A stretch of DNA of 64,000 nucleotides from Williamsia soli (GTDB taxonomy: Bacteria > Actinomycetota > Actinomycetes > Mycobacteriales > Mycobacteriaceae): contig NZ_JAFRDR010000002.1 of the NCBI RefSeq assembly GCF_017377795.1, positions 372,001 to 436,000 on the forward strand. The letters run 5' to 3'. The notes beneath the pieces are model-generated. The model had not been told where the DNA came from. It was given only the letters and a program-made list of their open reading frames with translations, and made no database searches. Every line of letters starts with the position of its first letter. Position 1 is the first letter of the stretch. The position numbers and the translations under genes are program-made. This document shows positions 43,111-52,857 of the stretch, one piece after another.

Positions 43111-44094
43111 GTGTATCGCCTGTTTGTCCGGCTCGTCGACCGGCTCCCACTCCCCTCGCTCCGCGTTCAGATCGGCATCGCCATCGCGGTGGTGCTGTCC
43201 CAGGCGGGCATCGCCGTCACCGGGGCCGTCGTCCGCGTGACGGCGTCGGGGTTGGGATGCCCGACCTGGCCGCAGTGCTTCCCGGGCAGCTTCACGCCCG
43301 TCCAACACGGTGAGGTGGCGGCGATCCACCAAGCGGTCGAGTTCGGCAACCGGATGCTCACGTTCCTGGTTGTGCTCACCGCCGCATTGATCGTCATCGC
43401 CGTGACCCGCGCCCGACGCAGGTACGAGGTCCGGGTCTACGCATGGTTGATGCCCGTATCCACTGTCGTACAGGCCGTGATGGGCGGTATCACGGTGCTG
43501 ACGGGACTGCTCTGGTGGACCGTGGCGATCCACCTGTTGCTGTCGATGGCCATGGTCTGGCTTTCGGTGCTGTTGCTGGAGAAGGTCCGTGAACCGGACG
43601 ACGCCGTGGCGATCGCCGAGGTGCCTGCTGCGTTGCGTTGGCTCACCGTGCTGTCCGCCATATTGATGGGTGCAGTGCTCGTCGCAGGGACGATGGTCAC
43701 CGGCGCAGGCCCCCACGCGGGTGACAAGAGCATCGACAAGCCCGTCCCGAGGCTCGCGGTCGAGATCACCACGCTGGTACATCTCCACGCCGACCTACTG
43801 ATCGCCTACCTGTCGGTCCTCGTCGCGATCGGCTTTGCCCTGTTTGCGGTCGGCGCATCGCGCAGGCTCAAGAAACGGCTCTATGTCGTCGTTGCGGTGG
43901 TCACCGCGCAGGCTCTTGTCGGGGTGACGCAGTACGTCACCGACATTCCGGCTGCTCTGGTGGTCGTGCACGTGGCGGGCGCGGGAGCGTGTGTTGCGGC
44001 AACTGCCGCGCTGTGGCTCGCGATGCGACCGCGACTATCGCCGATCGGTGTCGACCACACGAGGGCGGAGCGGTCACCCGCCGCTCTGAGCTGA
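43111..44094 (+). CDS. ctaA: haem A synthase (CtaA/COX15)
   Basis: A 327-residue membrane enzyme that oxidises the C8 methyl group of haem O to a formyl group, giving haem A for aa3 cytochrome oxidase. Eight transmembrane helices; helix ligands include the His in A-I-H-Q-A-V-E-F-G-N-R and later V-H-L-H-A-D-L. The Cys pair L-G-C-P-T-W-P-Q-C in the first external loop is typical. GTG at 43111 is preceded at 7 bases by TACGAT (43098-43103), so translation probably starts at the first transcribed base; an in-frame GTG upstream is rejected. It ends 10 bp from a convergent small gene. Confidence 0.92.
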   Translation: MYRLFVRLVDRLPLPSLRVQIGIAIAVVLSQAGIAVTGAVVRVTASGLGCPTWPQCFPGSFTPVQHGEVAAIHQAVEFGNRMLTFLVVLTAALIVIAVTRARRRYEVRVYAWLMPVSTVVQAVMGGITVLTGLLWWTVAIHLLLSMAMVWLSVLLLEKVREPDDAVAIAEVPAALRWLTVLSAILMGAVLVAGTMVTGAGPHAGDKSIDKPVPRLAVEITTLVHLHADLLIAYLSVLVAIGFALFAVGASRRLKKRLYVVVAVVTAQALVGVTQYVTDIPAALVVVHVAGAGACVAATAALWLAMRPRLSPIGVDHTRAERSPAALS

Positions 44095-44104
44095 GCCGGA
44101 GGGC

Positions 44105-44398
44105 TCAGGTGTTCGCGACCCAGCCCGCCATCTTGCGGTGGTGACCGGGCCGGACGTCGACCGAGGAGGTCAGCTCCCGGTCCCATTCGCCGATCTCGAG
44201 GCCTTCGACCTTGTCGACGATCGCTTTCGCGGTATCCAGGTCTCCGACGACCTGGTCGCCGAGGATGCCGCCCTGACCACCGACGAGGGTGATGCGAACG
44301 CCCGCTGCGCCGATGGGCTGGAGAACCGCGGTGGCCGAGCCGCCCTCACGGGCGACGTACTTGGTGATCGCGGAGATGACGCCCTGGTGCTCACTCAT
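44105..44398 (-). CDS. small conserved hypothetical protein
   Basis: A 97-residue soluble protein: an alternating helix-strand N-terminal half with V-I-S-A-I-T-K-Y-V-A and V-R-I-T-L-V-G-G-Q-G-G-I-L-G-D-Q-V-V-G, then a helix A-K-A-I-V-D-K-V-E-G and a C-terminus W-D-R-E-L-T-S. It is conserved beside ctaA/qor to my recollection. No known domain recognised. A strong -10 TATGCT (44406-44411 on the plus strand as AGCATA) precedes the ATG by 7 bases, a textbook leaderless start. It supports this shorter start over an upstream ATG. Confidence 0.75.
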   Translation of the reverse strand: MSEHQGVISAITKYVAREGGSATAVLQPIGAAGVRITLVGGQGGILGDQVVGDLDTAKAIVDKVEGLEIGEWDRELTSSVDVRPGHHRKMAGWVANT

Positions 44399-44472
44399 GG
44401 AAAACAGCATAGAGCCGGGGTGCTGCGGGCCCGGTGACAGGTCCGTTCATCCGGCCCGCGTACAACAGAAAC

Positions 44473-45447
44473 ATGCATGCGATAGAGGTCAGTCAGCACG
44501 GCGGTCCCGAAGAGCTCCAGTACGTGAGCATGCCTGATCCGGAACCCGGCGCCGGTGAGGTTCTGGTCAGGGTTGCCGCCACCGGGGTCAACTTCATCGA
44601 CACCTACCAACGCTCGGGTGCGTACGCGATGAACCTGCCCTACGTCCCAGGCAGTGAGGGCGCCGGCGAGGTGATCGCAGTCGGACCCGAGGTCACGTCG
44701 CTCACCGTCGGCCAACGAGTTGCCTGGTGCGACGCACCGGGCAGCTATGCCGAGCTCGTTGTCGTGCGCGCCGCGAGGGCGATCCCCGTCCCGCACGACG
44801 TGGACGATCAGGTGGCCGCATCGACCCTGCTCCAAGGCCTCACCGCGCACTACCTGCTGGACGGGTCAGCCCATCCACAACCGGGTGAGACGATCCTCGT
44901 GCACGCGGGCGCGGGCGGCGTCGGCCTGGTGCTCACCCAGATGGCGAAAGCGAAAGGGCTACGGGTCATCACCACCGTGTCCTCTGACGCCAAAGAGACC
45001 CTCTCCCGTGAGGCGGGCGCAGCCGAGGTCCTGCGGTACGGCGACGACCTCGCTGACCAGGTACGCGCGCTGACGAACGGACGCGGAGTCACGGTCACCT
45101 ACGACGGGGTCGGCGCCGACACCTTCGAGCAGAGTCTGGCCGCGACCGCCGTCCGCGGCTTCGTCGTGCTGTTCGGGGCGGCGAGCGGCCCGGTGCCGCC
45201 CTTCGATCTCCAGCGGCTCAACGCGGCGGGCTCTTTGTCGGTCACCCGTCCCAAGCTCGGGGATTTCACCGCCGACGACGCCGAGTTCACCTGGCGCGCG
45301 GGCGACGTGATCAGCGGAATCGCAAACGGCACCGTGAAAGTTCTTGTCGGTCACTCATACCCACTGGCCGACGCCGCACAGGCGCACCGCGACCTTGCCG
45401 CTCGCGCCACCACCGGTTCCGTCGTCCTGCTCCCGGGTCGGCTCTGA
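44473..45447 (+). CDS. qor: NADPH:quinone oxidoreductase (zeta-crystallin type)
   Basis: A 324-residue MDR-superfamily enzyme without the zinc sites of alcohol dehydrogenases. The GroES-like half has G-V-N-F-I-D-T-Y-Q-R-S-G-A-Y (about 35-48) and P-Y-V-P-G-S-E-G-A-G-E-V. The Rossmann half has H-A-G-A-G-G-V-G-L-V-L-T-Q-M-A-K-A-K-G (about 145-163). Likely reduces quinones or enones with NADPH. ATG at 44473 is 6 bases after TACAAC, a probable leaderless start, and it sits back-to-back with the small gene at 44398. Confidence 0.9.
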   Translation: MHAIEVSQHGGPEELQYVSMPDPEPGAGEVLVRVAATGVNFIDTYQRSGAYAMNLPYVPGSEGAGEVIAVGPEVTSLTVGQRVAWCDAPGSYAELVVVRAARAIPVPHDVDDQVAASTLLQGLTAHYLLDGSAHPQPGETILVHAGAGGVGLVLTQMAKAKGLRVITTVSSDAKETLSREAGAAEVLRYGDDLADQVRALTNGRGVTVTYDGVGADTFEQSLAATAVRGFVVLFGAASGPVPPFDLQRLNAAGSLSVTRPKLGDFTADDAEFTWRAGDVISGIANGTVKVLVGHSYPLADAAQAHRDLAARATTGSVVLLPGRL

Positions 45448-45470
45448 CCACCAACGGCGCGTAGCTCGGC

Positions 45471-46679
45471 TCAGTCGGAGGTGAACGTCGGCGGGTCGGC
45501 CGAGAGGTCGACCTTGCCGTACAGGAACTCGTCGTCTTGTTCGGTCTTGTTCTCCGCGGGCCGATAGCTCGTCGCCGTGGTGCGGTACGTCACCGACCAG
45601 GGCAGCTGGCCGCTGACGGACACTTCTTCGGGATTGTCGTAGCCGATGCGGTACTCGAGCTTCGACAAGTCGGTCGGTGCGGTCCAGGTGGCCGACCCGG
45701 GCTCTGCGTTGTACGCGTACACATTCTGTCCGCACCCAGGTTTGTCCGCCGATGCGTCCGCCTGTTTGGAGAGAGCACAGTTGTCGAGGTAGGTCGTGAT
45801 CGCCGACTGCACGGCATTGCGGCCGGTCCCGCTGAGCTCGGTGGTCAGCTGCGATACCCCGAAATAGGCCTGAGCTGACATCGGGAAGTCCTTGGCCTTG
45901 GTGTCGACGACGGTGAAGTTCTTGTCCGCGCTTCCCCACTCCATCGGACCGGGGAAATAGTAGATCTTGGCTTCCTTGTCGACCGCGACACCGAACGCGG
46001 TGAGTTCGGGTATGTCCATGGACGACGACAGCTCTACGCCGACCGCACCCTCATCCAAGCGCCATGAATCGCCGGTCTCGTGGAGGATGAACGTCTCGTC
46101 CGCATTGCGATCACCGTACTTGTAGGTCGCCTGCACAGTGGCCATGTCTCCGGCCTTGGTGGTGTCGACGATCTTGATGTCCGTGATCTTGGCGATCTCC
46201 TGCTGTTTCTTCAAGATGTCGTCGTTGAGCAGCAGGTCCGACGGCGGCGCCTTCATGACCCCCAAGGCCTTCTGTGCATTCCCATCGGACAGGGCCTGCA
46301 AGTACGTCTTCACCGCGGCGTCGGGACTTCCGGCCGCGCCACCGCCTCCGGCAAGGGTCACCACGAGCGTCACGACCAGCGCCACAACGATGAGCGCAGC
46401 GCCCGCGACCAGACCTATGATCAGGGGCTTGCGTGATCGCGGCGGAGGCGGCCCGCCACTCGGTCCGAAGCCACTCTGCCCCGTGGGCCACTGACCCGGT
46501 TGCGGTGGATAGGGCTGGTAGGGCTGGTAGGCCTCGCCCGGTGCCGGGTGCCCATACTGCGGATTACCCGGCTGCGACTGCCCGAACTGGGGCCGGCCGG
46601 CCACCGTGGGTTCCGAATACGGCTGCCACACGGGGCCGCCACCGGCAGGCCCGGACCCAGGTCCATGTGGATACGACAC
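45471..46679 (-). CDS. membrane-anchored protein with Pro/Gln-rich N-terminus, unknown function
   Basis: A 402-residue protein. Residues 1-85 are a disordered Pro/Gly/Gln/Tyr-rich cytoplasmic stretch (Y-Q-P-Y-Q-P-Y-P-P-Q). A single transmembrane helix follows (about 86-111), then an extracytoplasmic domain. Its first part (S-P-D-A-A-V-K-T-Y-L-Q-A-L-S-D-G-N-A-Q-K-A-L) matches the DUF4878/NTF2-like pattern of lumazine-binding lipoproteins. Two cysteines flank D-N-C-A-L-S-K and K-P-G-C-G-Q and may form a disulfide. I start at the GTG at 46679 near GGGGGG; a TTG four codons earlier is possible. Convergent with qor at 23 bp. Confidence 0.7.
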   Translation of the reverse strand: MSYPHGPGSGPAGGGPVWQPYSEPTVAGRPQFGQSQPGNPQYGHPAPGEAYQPYQPYPPQPGQWPTGQSGFGPSGGPPPPRSRKPLIIGLVAGAALIVVALVVTLVVTLAGGGGAAGSPDAAVKTYLQALSDGNAQKALGVMKAPPSDLLLNDDILKKQQEIAKITDIKIVDTTKAGDMATVQATYKYGDRNADETFILHETGDSWRLDEGAVGVELSSSMDIPELTAFGVAVDKEAKIYYFPGPMEWGSADKNFTVVDTKAKDFPMSAQAYFGVSQLTTELSGTGRNAVQSAITTYLDNCALSKQADASADKPGCGQNVYAYNAEPGSATWTAPTDLSKLEYRIGYDNPEEVSVSGQLPWSVTYRTTATSYRPAENKTEQDDEFLYGKVDLSADPPTFTSD

Positions 46680-46809
46680 GATTCCCCCCAAGGAAGTTCG
46701 GCTACAGGGCCCTACGACAAACCCGAATCAACAGACGTTAACGCTCATGGCATCCAGGACGCCCATCCGACCCCGAAAAGTTGCCCGACGATGTACTGAA
46801 CGGACGACG

Positions 46810-47805
46810 TCAGAACAGGCCGGCAAGTGTCGGAAACCCGATCACCGAATCGATTGCCAGACCACAGAACACGATCGCGAGGTATTCGTTCGACTGCAGG
46901 AACACCTTCAACGGTGTGACCTCTTCACCCCGGAGTGTCGAACGGTAGAGCTTGTGGACGACGAAGATGAACCATCCGCCGGCTGCCAGAGCGACTGCGG
47001 CGTAGATCCAGCTGGTCGCCAGGCACAGGATCAGGGTGCTCAGCACCGTAGCCCATGTATAGAAAAGCATCTGCCGCGTGACCTGGATCTCGGTGGCAAT
47101 CACGGGGAGCATCGGGACCCCGGCAGCGCGGTAGTCCTCTTTGTATCGCATGGCAAGCGCCCAGGTGTGCGGCGGAGTCCAGAAGAAGATGACCATGAAC
47201 AGCACCAGCGGTTGCCAGCTGAGGCTTCCGGTCACCGCGGACCAGCCGACCAACGTCGGCATGCATCCCGCTGCTCCGCCCCAGACGACGTTCTGCCAGG
47301 TCCGGCGTTTGAGGATCATCGTGTAGACGAAAACGTAGAACGCGATGGTCGCCATCACCAGCAGTGCACTGAGGAGATTCGCCATCAGGGAGAGAACCGC
47401 GAACGACCCGGCACCCAGCAGGATGCCGAAGATCAGGGCGCTTCGTGTCGACACCGCGTGGCGGGCCAGAGGTCGGCGTTCGGTGCGCTTCATCTTCTGA
47501 TCGATGTCCGCGTCGACCACCATGTTCAAGGTGTTCGCGCTCGCCGCACCCAACCAGCCACCCAGCAACGTCCAGGCCATCAGGGCGAGATCTATGTTGC
47601 CGCGATCTGCCAGCAACATCACCGGAATGGTGGCGACGAGCAGCAACTCGATGACCCGGGGCTTGGTGAGCGCGAGATAAGCCAGCGCCGCACTCTGAAT
47701 CCGCCGACGAAGTGTTGACGGGGTCGACACCGGCGGCGCCTCACCGCCACCTGTCGCCGGGGAGGAGGCGAAACCGTGTCCGCTCACACGTTCCCCAATC
47801 CGCAC
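46810..47805 (-). CDS. ctaB: protohaem IX farnesyltransferase (haem O synthase)
   Basis: A 331-residue UbiA-family prenyltransferase that adds the farnesyl chain to haem B, the step before CtaA. Motifs: [11 protein letters not shown] (about 44-54), the first Asp-rich site [12 protein letters not shown] (about 93-104) and the second around D-Y-x-x-A-G-V-P-M-L-P. Nine transmembrane helices. The GTG at 47805 has AGGAG 5 bases upstream; an ATG seven codons earlier is the alternative. Divergent from the tkt operon, as in mycobacteria. Confidence 0.92.
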   Translation of the reverse strand: MRIGERVSGHGFASSPATGGGEAPPVSTPSTLRRRIQSAALAYLALTKPRVIELLLVATIPVMLLADRGNIDLALMAWTLLGGWLGAASANTLNMVVDADIDQKMKRTERRPLARHAVSTRSALIFGILLGAGSFAVLSLMANLLSALLVMATIAFYVFVYTMILKRRTWQNVVWGGAAGCMPTLVGWSAVTGSLSWQPLVLFMVIFFWTPPHTWALAMRYKEDYRAAGVPMLPVIATEIQVTRQMLFYTWATVLSTLILCLATSWIYAAVALAAGGWFIFVVHKLYRSTLRGEEVTPLKVFLQSNEYLAIVFCGLAIDSVIGFPTLAGLF

Positions 47806-48037
47806 TAGATCTCCTGACTCGTCCATCTACTACAGAGAATGGTAGACGGCCAGGGTTCCAGAACCAGAATCGAGGTCGAAACCCCACCACAGCGGCCTGT
47901 CACCCACCGTGGTCGGCACTGCGCCGACAATTCGCGTCCCGTATGCCACGACATCGAGCTGAGACGACTAGGCTGGTGTCGGGCTGTGCGCAGCCCCGCC
48001 CTGTACCGGAGTCGAGCTTGTAGGAGTTCCCACGATC

Positions 48038-50119
48038 GTGTCAGCATCAGACGAAATTCGCGCGCTAACCCAGGCCTCTCATCCAGCTGACTGGAGCGAG
48101 GTGGACACGAAAGCAGTTGACACAGTACGGATTCTGGCTGCCGACGCCGTTCAGAAATGCGGCAGCGGACACCCCGGCACGGCCATGAGCCTGGCCCCGC
48201 TCGCGTACACGCTGTTCCAGCGTGTGATGCGTCACGATCCCACCGACACCGATTGGATGGGCCGTGACCGGTTCATCCTCTCCTGCGGACATTCGAGCCT
48301 GACGCTGTACATCCAGCTCTATCTGGGTGGCTTCGGACTCGAACTCGAGGACATCGAGGCACTGCGCACCTGGGACTCGAAGACACCGGGGCACCCCGAG
48401 TACCGCCATACACGCGGTGTCGAGATGACCACCGGTCCTCTCGGACAAGGTCTCGCTTCCTCCGTCGGCATGGCGATGGCCGCCCGCTACGAGCGAGGTC
48501 TGTTCGACCCGGACGCTCCGGTAGGCGGCAGCGCGTTCGATCACTACATCTACGTCATCGCCTCGGACGGTGACATCGAAGAGGGCGTCACGTCCGAAGC
48601 CAGCTCGCTGGCCGGTACCCAGCAGCTCGGCAATCTGATCGTCTTCTACGACAAGAACCACATCTCCATCGAGGACGACACCGACATCGCGCTGACCGAG
48701 GATGTCGCGGCGCGGTACGCCGCCTACGGCTGGCACGTGCAGCACGTCGAGGGCGGCGAGAACGTCACCGCGATCGAGGAAGCGATCGAGAAGGCCAAGG
48801 CCGTCATCGACAAGCCGTCGATCATCGTCCTGCGCACGATCATCGGTTTTCCGGCGCCCAACAAGCAGAACACCGGCAGCGCGCACGGGTCGGCGCTCGG
48901 TGACGACGAGGTCGCAGCGACCAAGAAGCTGCTGGGATTCGATCCCGACAAGAACTTCGACGTCTCGGACGAGGTCATCGAGCACACGAGGTCGCTGGTC
49001 GATCGCGGCGCCGAGTTGCGCAAGGCCTGGGAGAAGTCCTTCGACGAATGGGCCGAGGCCTACCCGGACCGTAAGGCCCTGCTCGACCGCCTCAACGTCA
49101 ACGGCCTGCCCGACGGCTGGACAGATGCCCTGCCGAAGTGGGAGGTCGGCGACAAGGACGTGGCGACCCGGTCCGCCTCGGGCAAGGTACTGTCCGCACT
49201 CGGTCCGGTCCTGCCCGAATTGTGGGGCGGCTCCGCCGATCTCGCCGGCAGCAACAACACGACCATCGACGGCGCCGCATCGTTCGGACCCAGCTCGATC
49301 AGCACCAAGCAATGGAGTGCCAATCCGTATGGCCGGACGCTGCACTTCGGTATCCGCGAGCACGCCATGGGTGCGATCCTGTCGGGGATCGTCCGGCACG
49401 GTCCGACGCGCGCTTACGGCGGCACCTTCCTGCAGTTCGCCGACTACATGCGACCCGCGGTGCGCCTGGCTTCCCTGATGAAGACCGACCCCATCTACGT
49501 CTGGACCCACGACTCCATCGGGCTCGGCGAAGACGGTCCGACCCACCAGCCGATCGAGCACCTCGCAGCTCTGCGGGCCATCCCGGACCTGGATGTGGTC
49601 CGCCCCGGTGACGCGAACGAGACCGCCTACGCCTGGCAGCAGATCCTGCAGCGTCGCCACAACCCGGCCGGACTCGCCCTGACCCGACAGAACCTTCCGA
49701 TCCTCGCGGGCACATCCGCCGAAGGTGTGGCCAAAGGCGGATACATCCTCTCCGAAGCCGACGGTGACCCCCAGGTCGTCCTGATCGGTACCGGTTCCGA
49801 GGTCTACCTCGCGGTCGACGCGCAGAAGGCGCTGAGAGACAAGGGCATCGCGGCTCGGGTCGTCTCGATGCCCTGCGTGGAATGGTTCGACGAACAGGAC
49901 AAGGCCTACCGCGACTCGGTCATCCCCCCGAGCGTCAAGGCCAGGGTTTCCGTCGAAGCCGGCATCGCGATGCCGTGGTACCGGCTCGTCGGGGACGGCG
50001 GCGAGATCGTGTCGATCGAGCATTACGGCGCTTCGGCCGACTACAAGGTCCTCTACGAGAAGTTCGGCATCACCGCCGAGGCTGTCACCGCCGCCGCCGA
50101 GCGCGCACTCGCCAAATAA
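48038..50119 (+). CDS. tkt: transketolase
   Basis: A 693-residue thiamine-diphosphate enzyme of the non-oxidative pentose phosphate pathway. Motifs: G-S-G-H-P-G-T-A-M-S near residue 40, the ThDP motif S-D-G-D-I-E-E-G-V-T-S-E-A (about 173-185), and R-T-I-I-G-F-P-A-P-N-K with conserved H-G-S-A-L-G. Glu of F-G-I-R-E-H-A-M (about 440) is the catalytic acid. First gene of tkt-tal-zwf-opcA-pgl. GTG start with TAGGAG upstream; a TAGGCT -10 about 65 bases upstream gives it a leadered mRNA, unlike its neighbours. Confidence 0.97.
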   Translation: MSASDEIRALTQASHPADWSEVDTKAVDTVRILAADAVQKCGSGHPGTAMSLAPLAYTLFQRVMRHDPTDTDWMGRDRFILSCGHSSLTLYIQLYLGGFGLELEDIEALRTWDSKTPGHPEYRHTRGVEMTTGPLGQGLASSVGMAMAARYERGLFDPDAPVGGSAFDHYIYVIASDGDIEEGVTSEASSLAGTQQLGNLIVFYDKNHISIEDDTDIALTEDVAARYAAYGWHVQHVEGGENVTAIEEAIEKAKAVIDKPSIIVLRTIIGFPAPNKQNTGSAHGSALGDDEVAATKKLLGFDPDKNFDVSDEVIEHTRSLVDRGAELRKAWEKSFDEWAEAYPDRKALLDRLNVNGLPDGWTDALPKWEVGDKDVATRSASGKVLSALGPVLPELWGGSADLAGSNNTTIDGAASFGPSSISTKQWSANPYGRTLHFGIREHAMGAILSGIVRHGPTRAYGGTFLQFADYMRPAVRLASLMKTDPIYVWTHDSIGLGEDGPTHQPIEHLAALRAIPDLDVVRPGDANETAYAWQQILQRRHNPAGLALTRQNLPILAGTSAEGVAKGGYILSEADGDPQVVLIGTGSEVYLAVDAQKALRDKGIAARVVSMPCVEWFDEQDKAYRDSVIPPSVKARVSVEAGIAMPWYRLVGDGGEIVSIEHYGASADYKVLYEKFGITAEAVTAAAERALAK

Positions 50120-50149
50120 CGACTCCCCCACCAAGCATTGGAGCGCACG

Positions 50150-51274
50150 ATGAGTGAACAGAACGCCAATCTTGCTGCACTGTCCCAGGCCGGCGTATCG
50201 GTCTGGCTCGACGACCTCTCGCGGACGCGGATCAAGTCCGGCAACCTCGCCGAGCTCGTCGCCACGAAATCGGTCGTCGGGGTCACCACCAACCCGTCGA
50301 TCTTCCAGGCCGCCCTCTCCAAGGGCGACGCCTACGACGAGCAGGTGAACGAGCTCGCCGCCCGCGGCGCCGACGTCGACGCGACCATCCGGACGGTCAC
50401 CACCGACGACGTTCGCAATGCGTGCGACATCCTGGCTCCCCAATACGAGTCGTCGAAGGGCGTCGACGGCCGGGTGTCGATCGAGGTCGATCCCCGACTC
50501 GCACACGACTCGGACAAGACCGCGGCGCAGGCAGTGGAACTGTGGAAGATCGTCGACCGGCCCAACGTGCTCATCAAGATCCCCGCCACCGAGGCGGGCA
50601 TCCCGGCGATCGCGAAGACCATCGCCGAGGGAATCAGCGTCAACGTGACCCTGATCTTCTCCGTCGAGCGCTACGAACTCGTCATGGGTGCCTTCCTGGA
50701 CGGTCTCGAGCAGGCGTCGGCCGCCGGCCACGACATCTCCAAGATCCATTCGGTCGCGTCGTTCTTCGTCTCGCGCGTCGACACCGAGATCGACAAGCGA
50801 CTCGATGCCATCGGTTCGGACGAGGCCACAGCGCTCAAGGGCAAGGCCGCGCTCGCGAACGCCCGCCTCGCGTACGCCGCCTACCAGCAGGTCTTCGAGA
50901 AGGATGACCGTTTCAGCGCGCTGGCCGCCAAGGGTGCCAACGCCCAGCGCCCCCTGTGGGCGTCAACCGGTGTGAAGGATCCGGCGTACCCGGACACCCT
51001 CTATGTCGGCGAGCTCGTCGCACCCGGCACCGTCAACACCATGCCGGAGAAGACGATGGACGCCTTCGCCGATCACGGTGAGGTGAACCCGGATTCGATC
51101 ATCGGCCAGGGCCCGGCGTCGCAGGAAATCTTCGACAAGCTGTCGGCCATCGGCATCGACATCACCGACGTGTTCCTGGTCCTCGAGAACGAGGGCGTCG
51201 AGAAGTTCGAGGCGTCGTGGAAGGAACTGCTCGACGCCACCGCTGAGCAGTTGGCTGAGAAGTCGAAGGGCTGA
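50150..51274 (+). CDS. tal: transaldolase
   Basis: A 374-residue class I aldolase-type enzyme. The start of the barrel is [10 protein letters not shown]. The substrate loop is [10 protein letters not shown] (about 48-57), and the Schiff-base Lys is in [11 protein letters not shown] (about 142). The length is that of the actinobacterial long form. GGAG precedes the ATG by 7 bases; a TTG four codons upstream is less likely. 30 bp after tkt. Confidence 0.95.
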   Translation: MSEQNANLAALSQAGVSVWLDDLSRTRIKSGNLAELVATKSVVGVTTNPSIFQAALSKGDAYDEQVNELAARGADVDATIRTVTTDDVRNACDILAPQYESSKGVDGRVSIEVDPRLAHDSDKTAAQAVELWKIVDRPNVLIKIPATEAGIPAIAKTIAEGISVNVTLIFSVERYELVMGAFLDGLEQASAAGHDISKIHSVASFFVSRVDTEIDKRLDAIGSDEATALKGKAALANARLAYAAYQQVFEKDDRFSALAAKGANAQRPLWASTGVKDPAYPDTLYVGELVAPGTVNTMPEKTMDAFADHGEVNPDSIIGQGPASQEIFDKLSAIGIDITDVFLVLENEGVEKFEASWKELLDATAEQLAEKSKG

Positions 51275-51280
51275 AAGACA

Positions 51281-52819
51281 TTGCCCGACCGCAACTCTGA
51301 TTGGGTCAACCCACTCCGAGATGAACGGGACAAGCGGCTTCCCCGGATCGCCGGACCATGCAGTCTGGTCATCTTCGGCGTCACCGGGGATCTCGCCCGC
51401 AGAAAGCTGATGCCCGCGGTCTACGACCTCGCGAACCGCGGGCTGCTGCCACCGGGGTTCGCGTTGGTCGGTTTCGCCCGCCGCGACTGGGACCACGAGG
51501 ACTTCGGCCAGGTCGTGCACGACGCGGTTCGGGCCAATGCCCGGACCCCGTTTCGCGAAGACGTCTGGGAACGGCTGAGCGAAGGATTCCGGTTCGTGCA
51601 GGGCACGTTCGACGATCCCGATGCCTTCGACAAACTCCGTGACACGCTCGGTGAGTTGGACGAGAAGCGCGGTACGGACGGCAATCACGCCTTCTATCTG
51701 TCCATTCCGCCGGCGGCGTTCCCGGTGGTGTGCGAGCAACTCTCGCGGTCGGGTCTCGCCGACCAGTCCGAAGACAAGTGGCGGCGGGTGGTCATCGAGA
51801 AGCCGTTCGGCCATGATCTGGAGAGCGCGAAAGAGCTCAACAACGTGGTCAACACGGTGTTCCCGGAGCATTCGGTCTTCCGGATCGATCACTACCTCGG
51901 CAAGGAAACCGTCCAGAACATTCTCGCGCTGCGTTTCGCGAACCAATTGTTCGACCCTGTGTGGAGTTCGCACTACGTCGATCATGTCCAGATCACCATG
52001 GCCGAGGACATCGGTCTCGGTGGTCGTGCCGGATACTACGACGGCATAGGCGCTGCACGTGATGTGATCCAGAACCATCTGATCCAGCTGATGGCCCTGA
52101 TTGCGATGGAAGAGCCGATCTCGTTTGAACCGCACGAGTTGCAGACAGAGAAGATCAAGGTGCTCTCGGCCACCCGCAACATCTTGCCGCTGGACGAGAA
52201 CACCGCCCGGGGTCAGTACGAGGCCGGATGGCAGGGCAGCGAGTCGGTCCCTGGTCTCAAAGACGAGAAAGGGTTCGCCGCGGATTCGACGACCGAGACA
52301 TTCGCCGCGATCGCGGTCGAGGTCGACAGCCGCCGATGGGCCGGCGTTCCCTTCTACCTGCGGACCGGAAAACGCTTGGGACGCCGGGTCACCGAGATCG
52401 CACTCGTGTTCAAACGGGCCCCACATCTACCCTTCGATCAGACGATGACCGAAGAGTTGAGCCAGAATGCACTGGTGATCCGCGTGCAGCCCGACGAGGG
52501 CATCACGCTGCGCTTCGGATCGAAGGTTCCTGGATCGTCCATGGAAGTGCGGGATGTCAACATGGACTTCTCCTACGGCCAGGCGTTCACAGAGTCCTCC
52601 CCCGAGGCATACGAGCGGTTGATCCTTGATGTCCTGTTGGGCGAACCGTCATTGTTCCCGGTCAATGCCGAGGTCGAGTTGTCATGGAAGATCCTCGATC
52701 CCGTGCTCGAGCACTGGGCCGCGACGGGCACGCCGGACGGCTACGAATCGGGAACCTGGGGTCCGAAGTCCGCTGACGAGATGATGACCCGCAACGGGCG
52801 GGCCTGGCGTCGTCCTTGA
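51281..52819 (+). CDS. zwf: glucose-6-phosphate dehydrogenase
   Basis: A 512-residue enzyme that oxidises glucose-6-phosphate and makes NADPH. The coenzyme motif is G-V-T-G-D-L-A-R-R-K-L (about 33-43). The substrate motif is R-I-D-H-Y-L-G-K-E (about 204-212), and the E-K-P-F-G segment (about 176) is conserved. TTG start 6 bp after tal with no clear ribosome site, so it probably depends on coupling to tal. Activity in actinobacteria requires the OpcA partner encoded next. Confidence 0.96.
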   Translation: MPDRNSDWVNPLRDERDKRLPRIAGPCSLVIFGVTGDLARRKLMPAVYDLANRGLLPPGFALVGFARRDWDHEDFGQVVHDAVRANARTPFREDVWERLSEGFRFVQGTFDDPDAFDKLRDTLGELDEKRGTDGNHAFYLSIPPAAFPVVCEQLSRSGLADQSEDKWRRVVIEKPFGHDLESAKELNNVVNTVFPEHSVFRIDHYLGKETVQNILALRFANQLFDPVWSSHYVDHVQITMAEDIGLGGRAGYYDGIGAARDVIQNHLIQLMALIAMEEPISFEPHELQTEKIKVLSATRNILPLDENTARGQYEAGWQGSESVPGLKDEKGFAADSTTETFAAIAVEVDSRRWAGVPFYLRTGKRLGRRVTEIALVFKRAPHLPFDQTMTEELSQNALVIRVQPDEGITLRFGSKVPGSSMEVRDVNMDFSYGQAFTESSPEAYERLILDVLLGEPSLFPVNAEVELSWKILDPVLEHWAATGTPDGYESGTWGPKSADEMMTRNGRAWRRP

Positions 52820-52857
52820 TGTCCCGGTAGTCGCGCCTCTTGGCGAAGGAGCAAGCA

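Noticed and set aside
48065-50749. 894-codon open frame on the minus strand opposite tkt and tal
   Set aside because: It mirrors the codon periodicity of high-GC genes; tkt and tal on the plus strand have clear family motifs, and the antisense product is a low-complexity Arg/Gly/Val-rich sequence with no recognisable domain.
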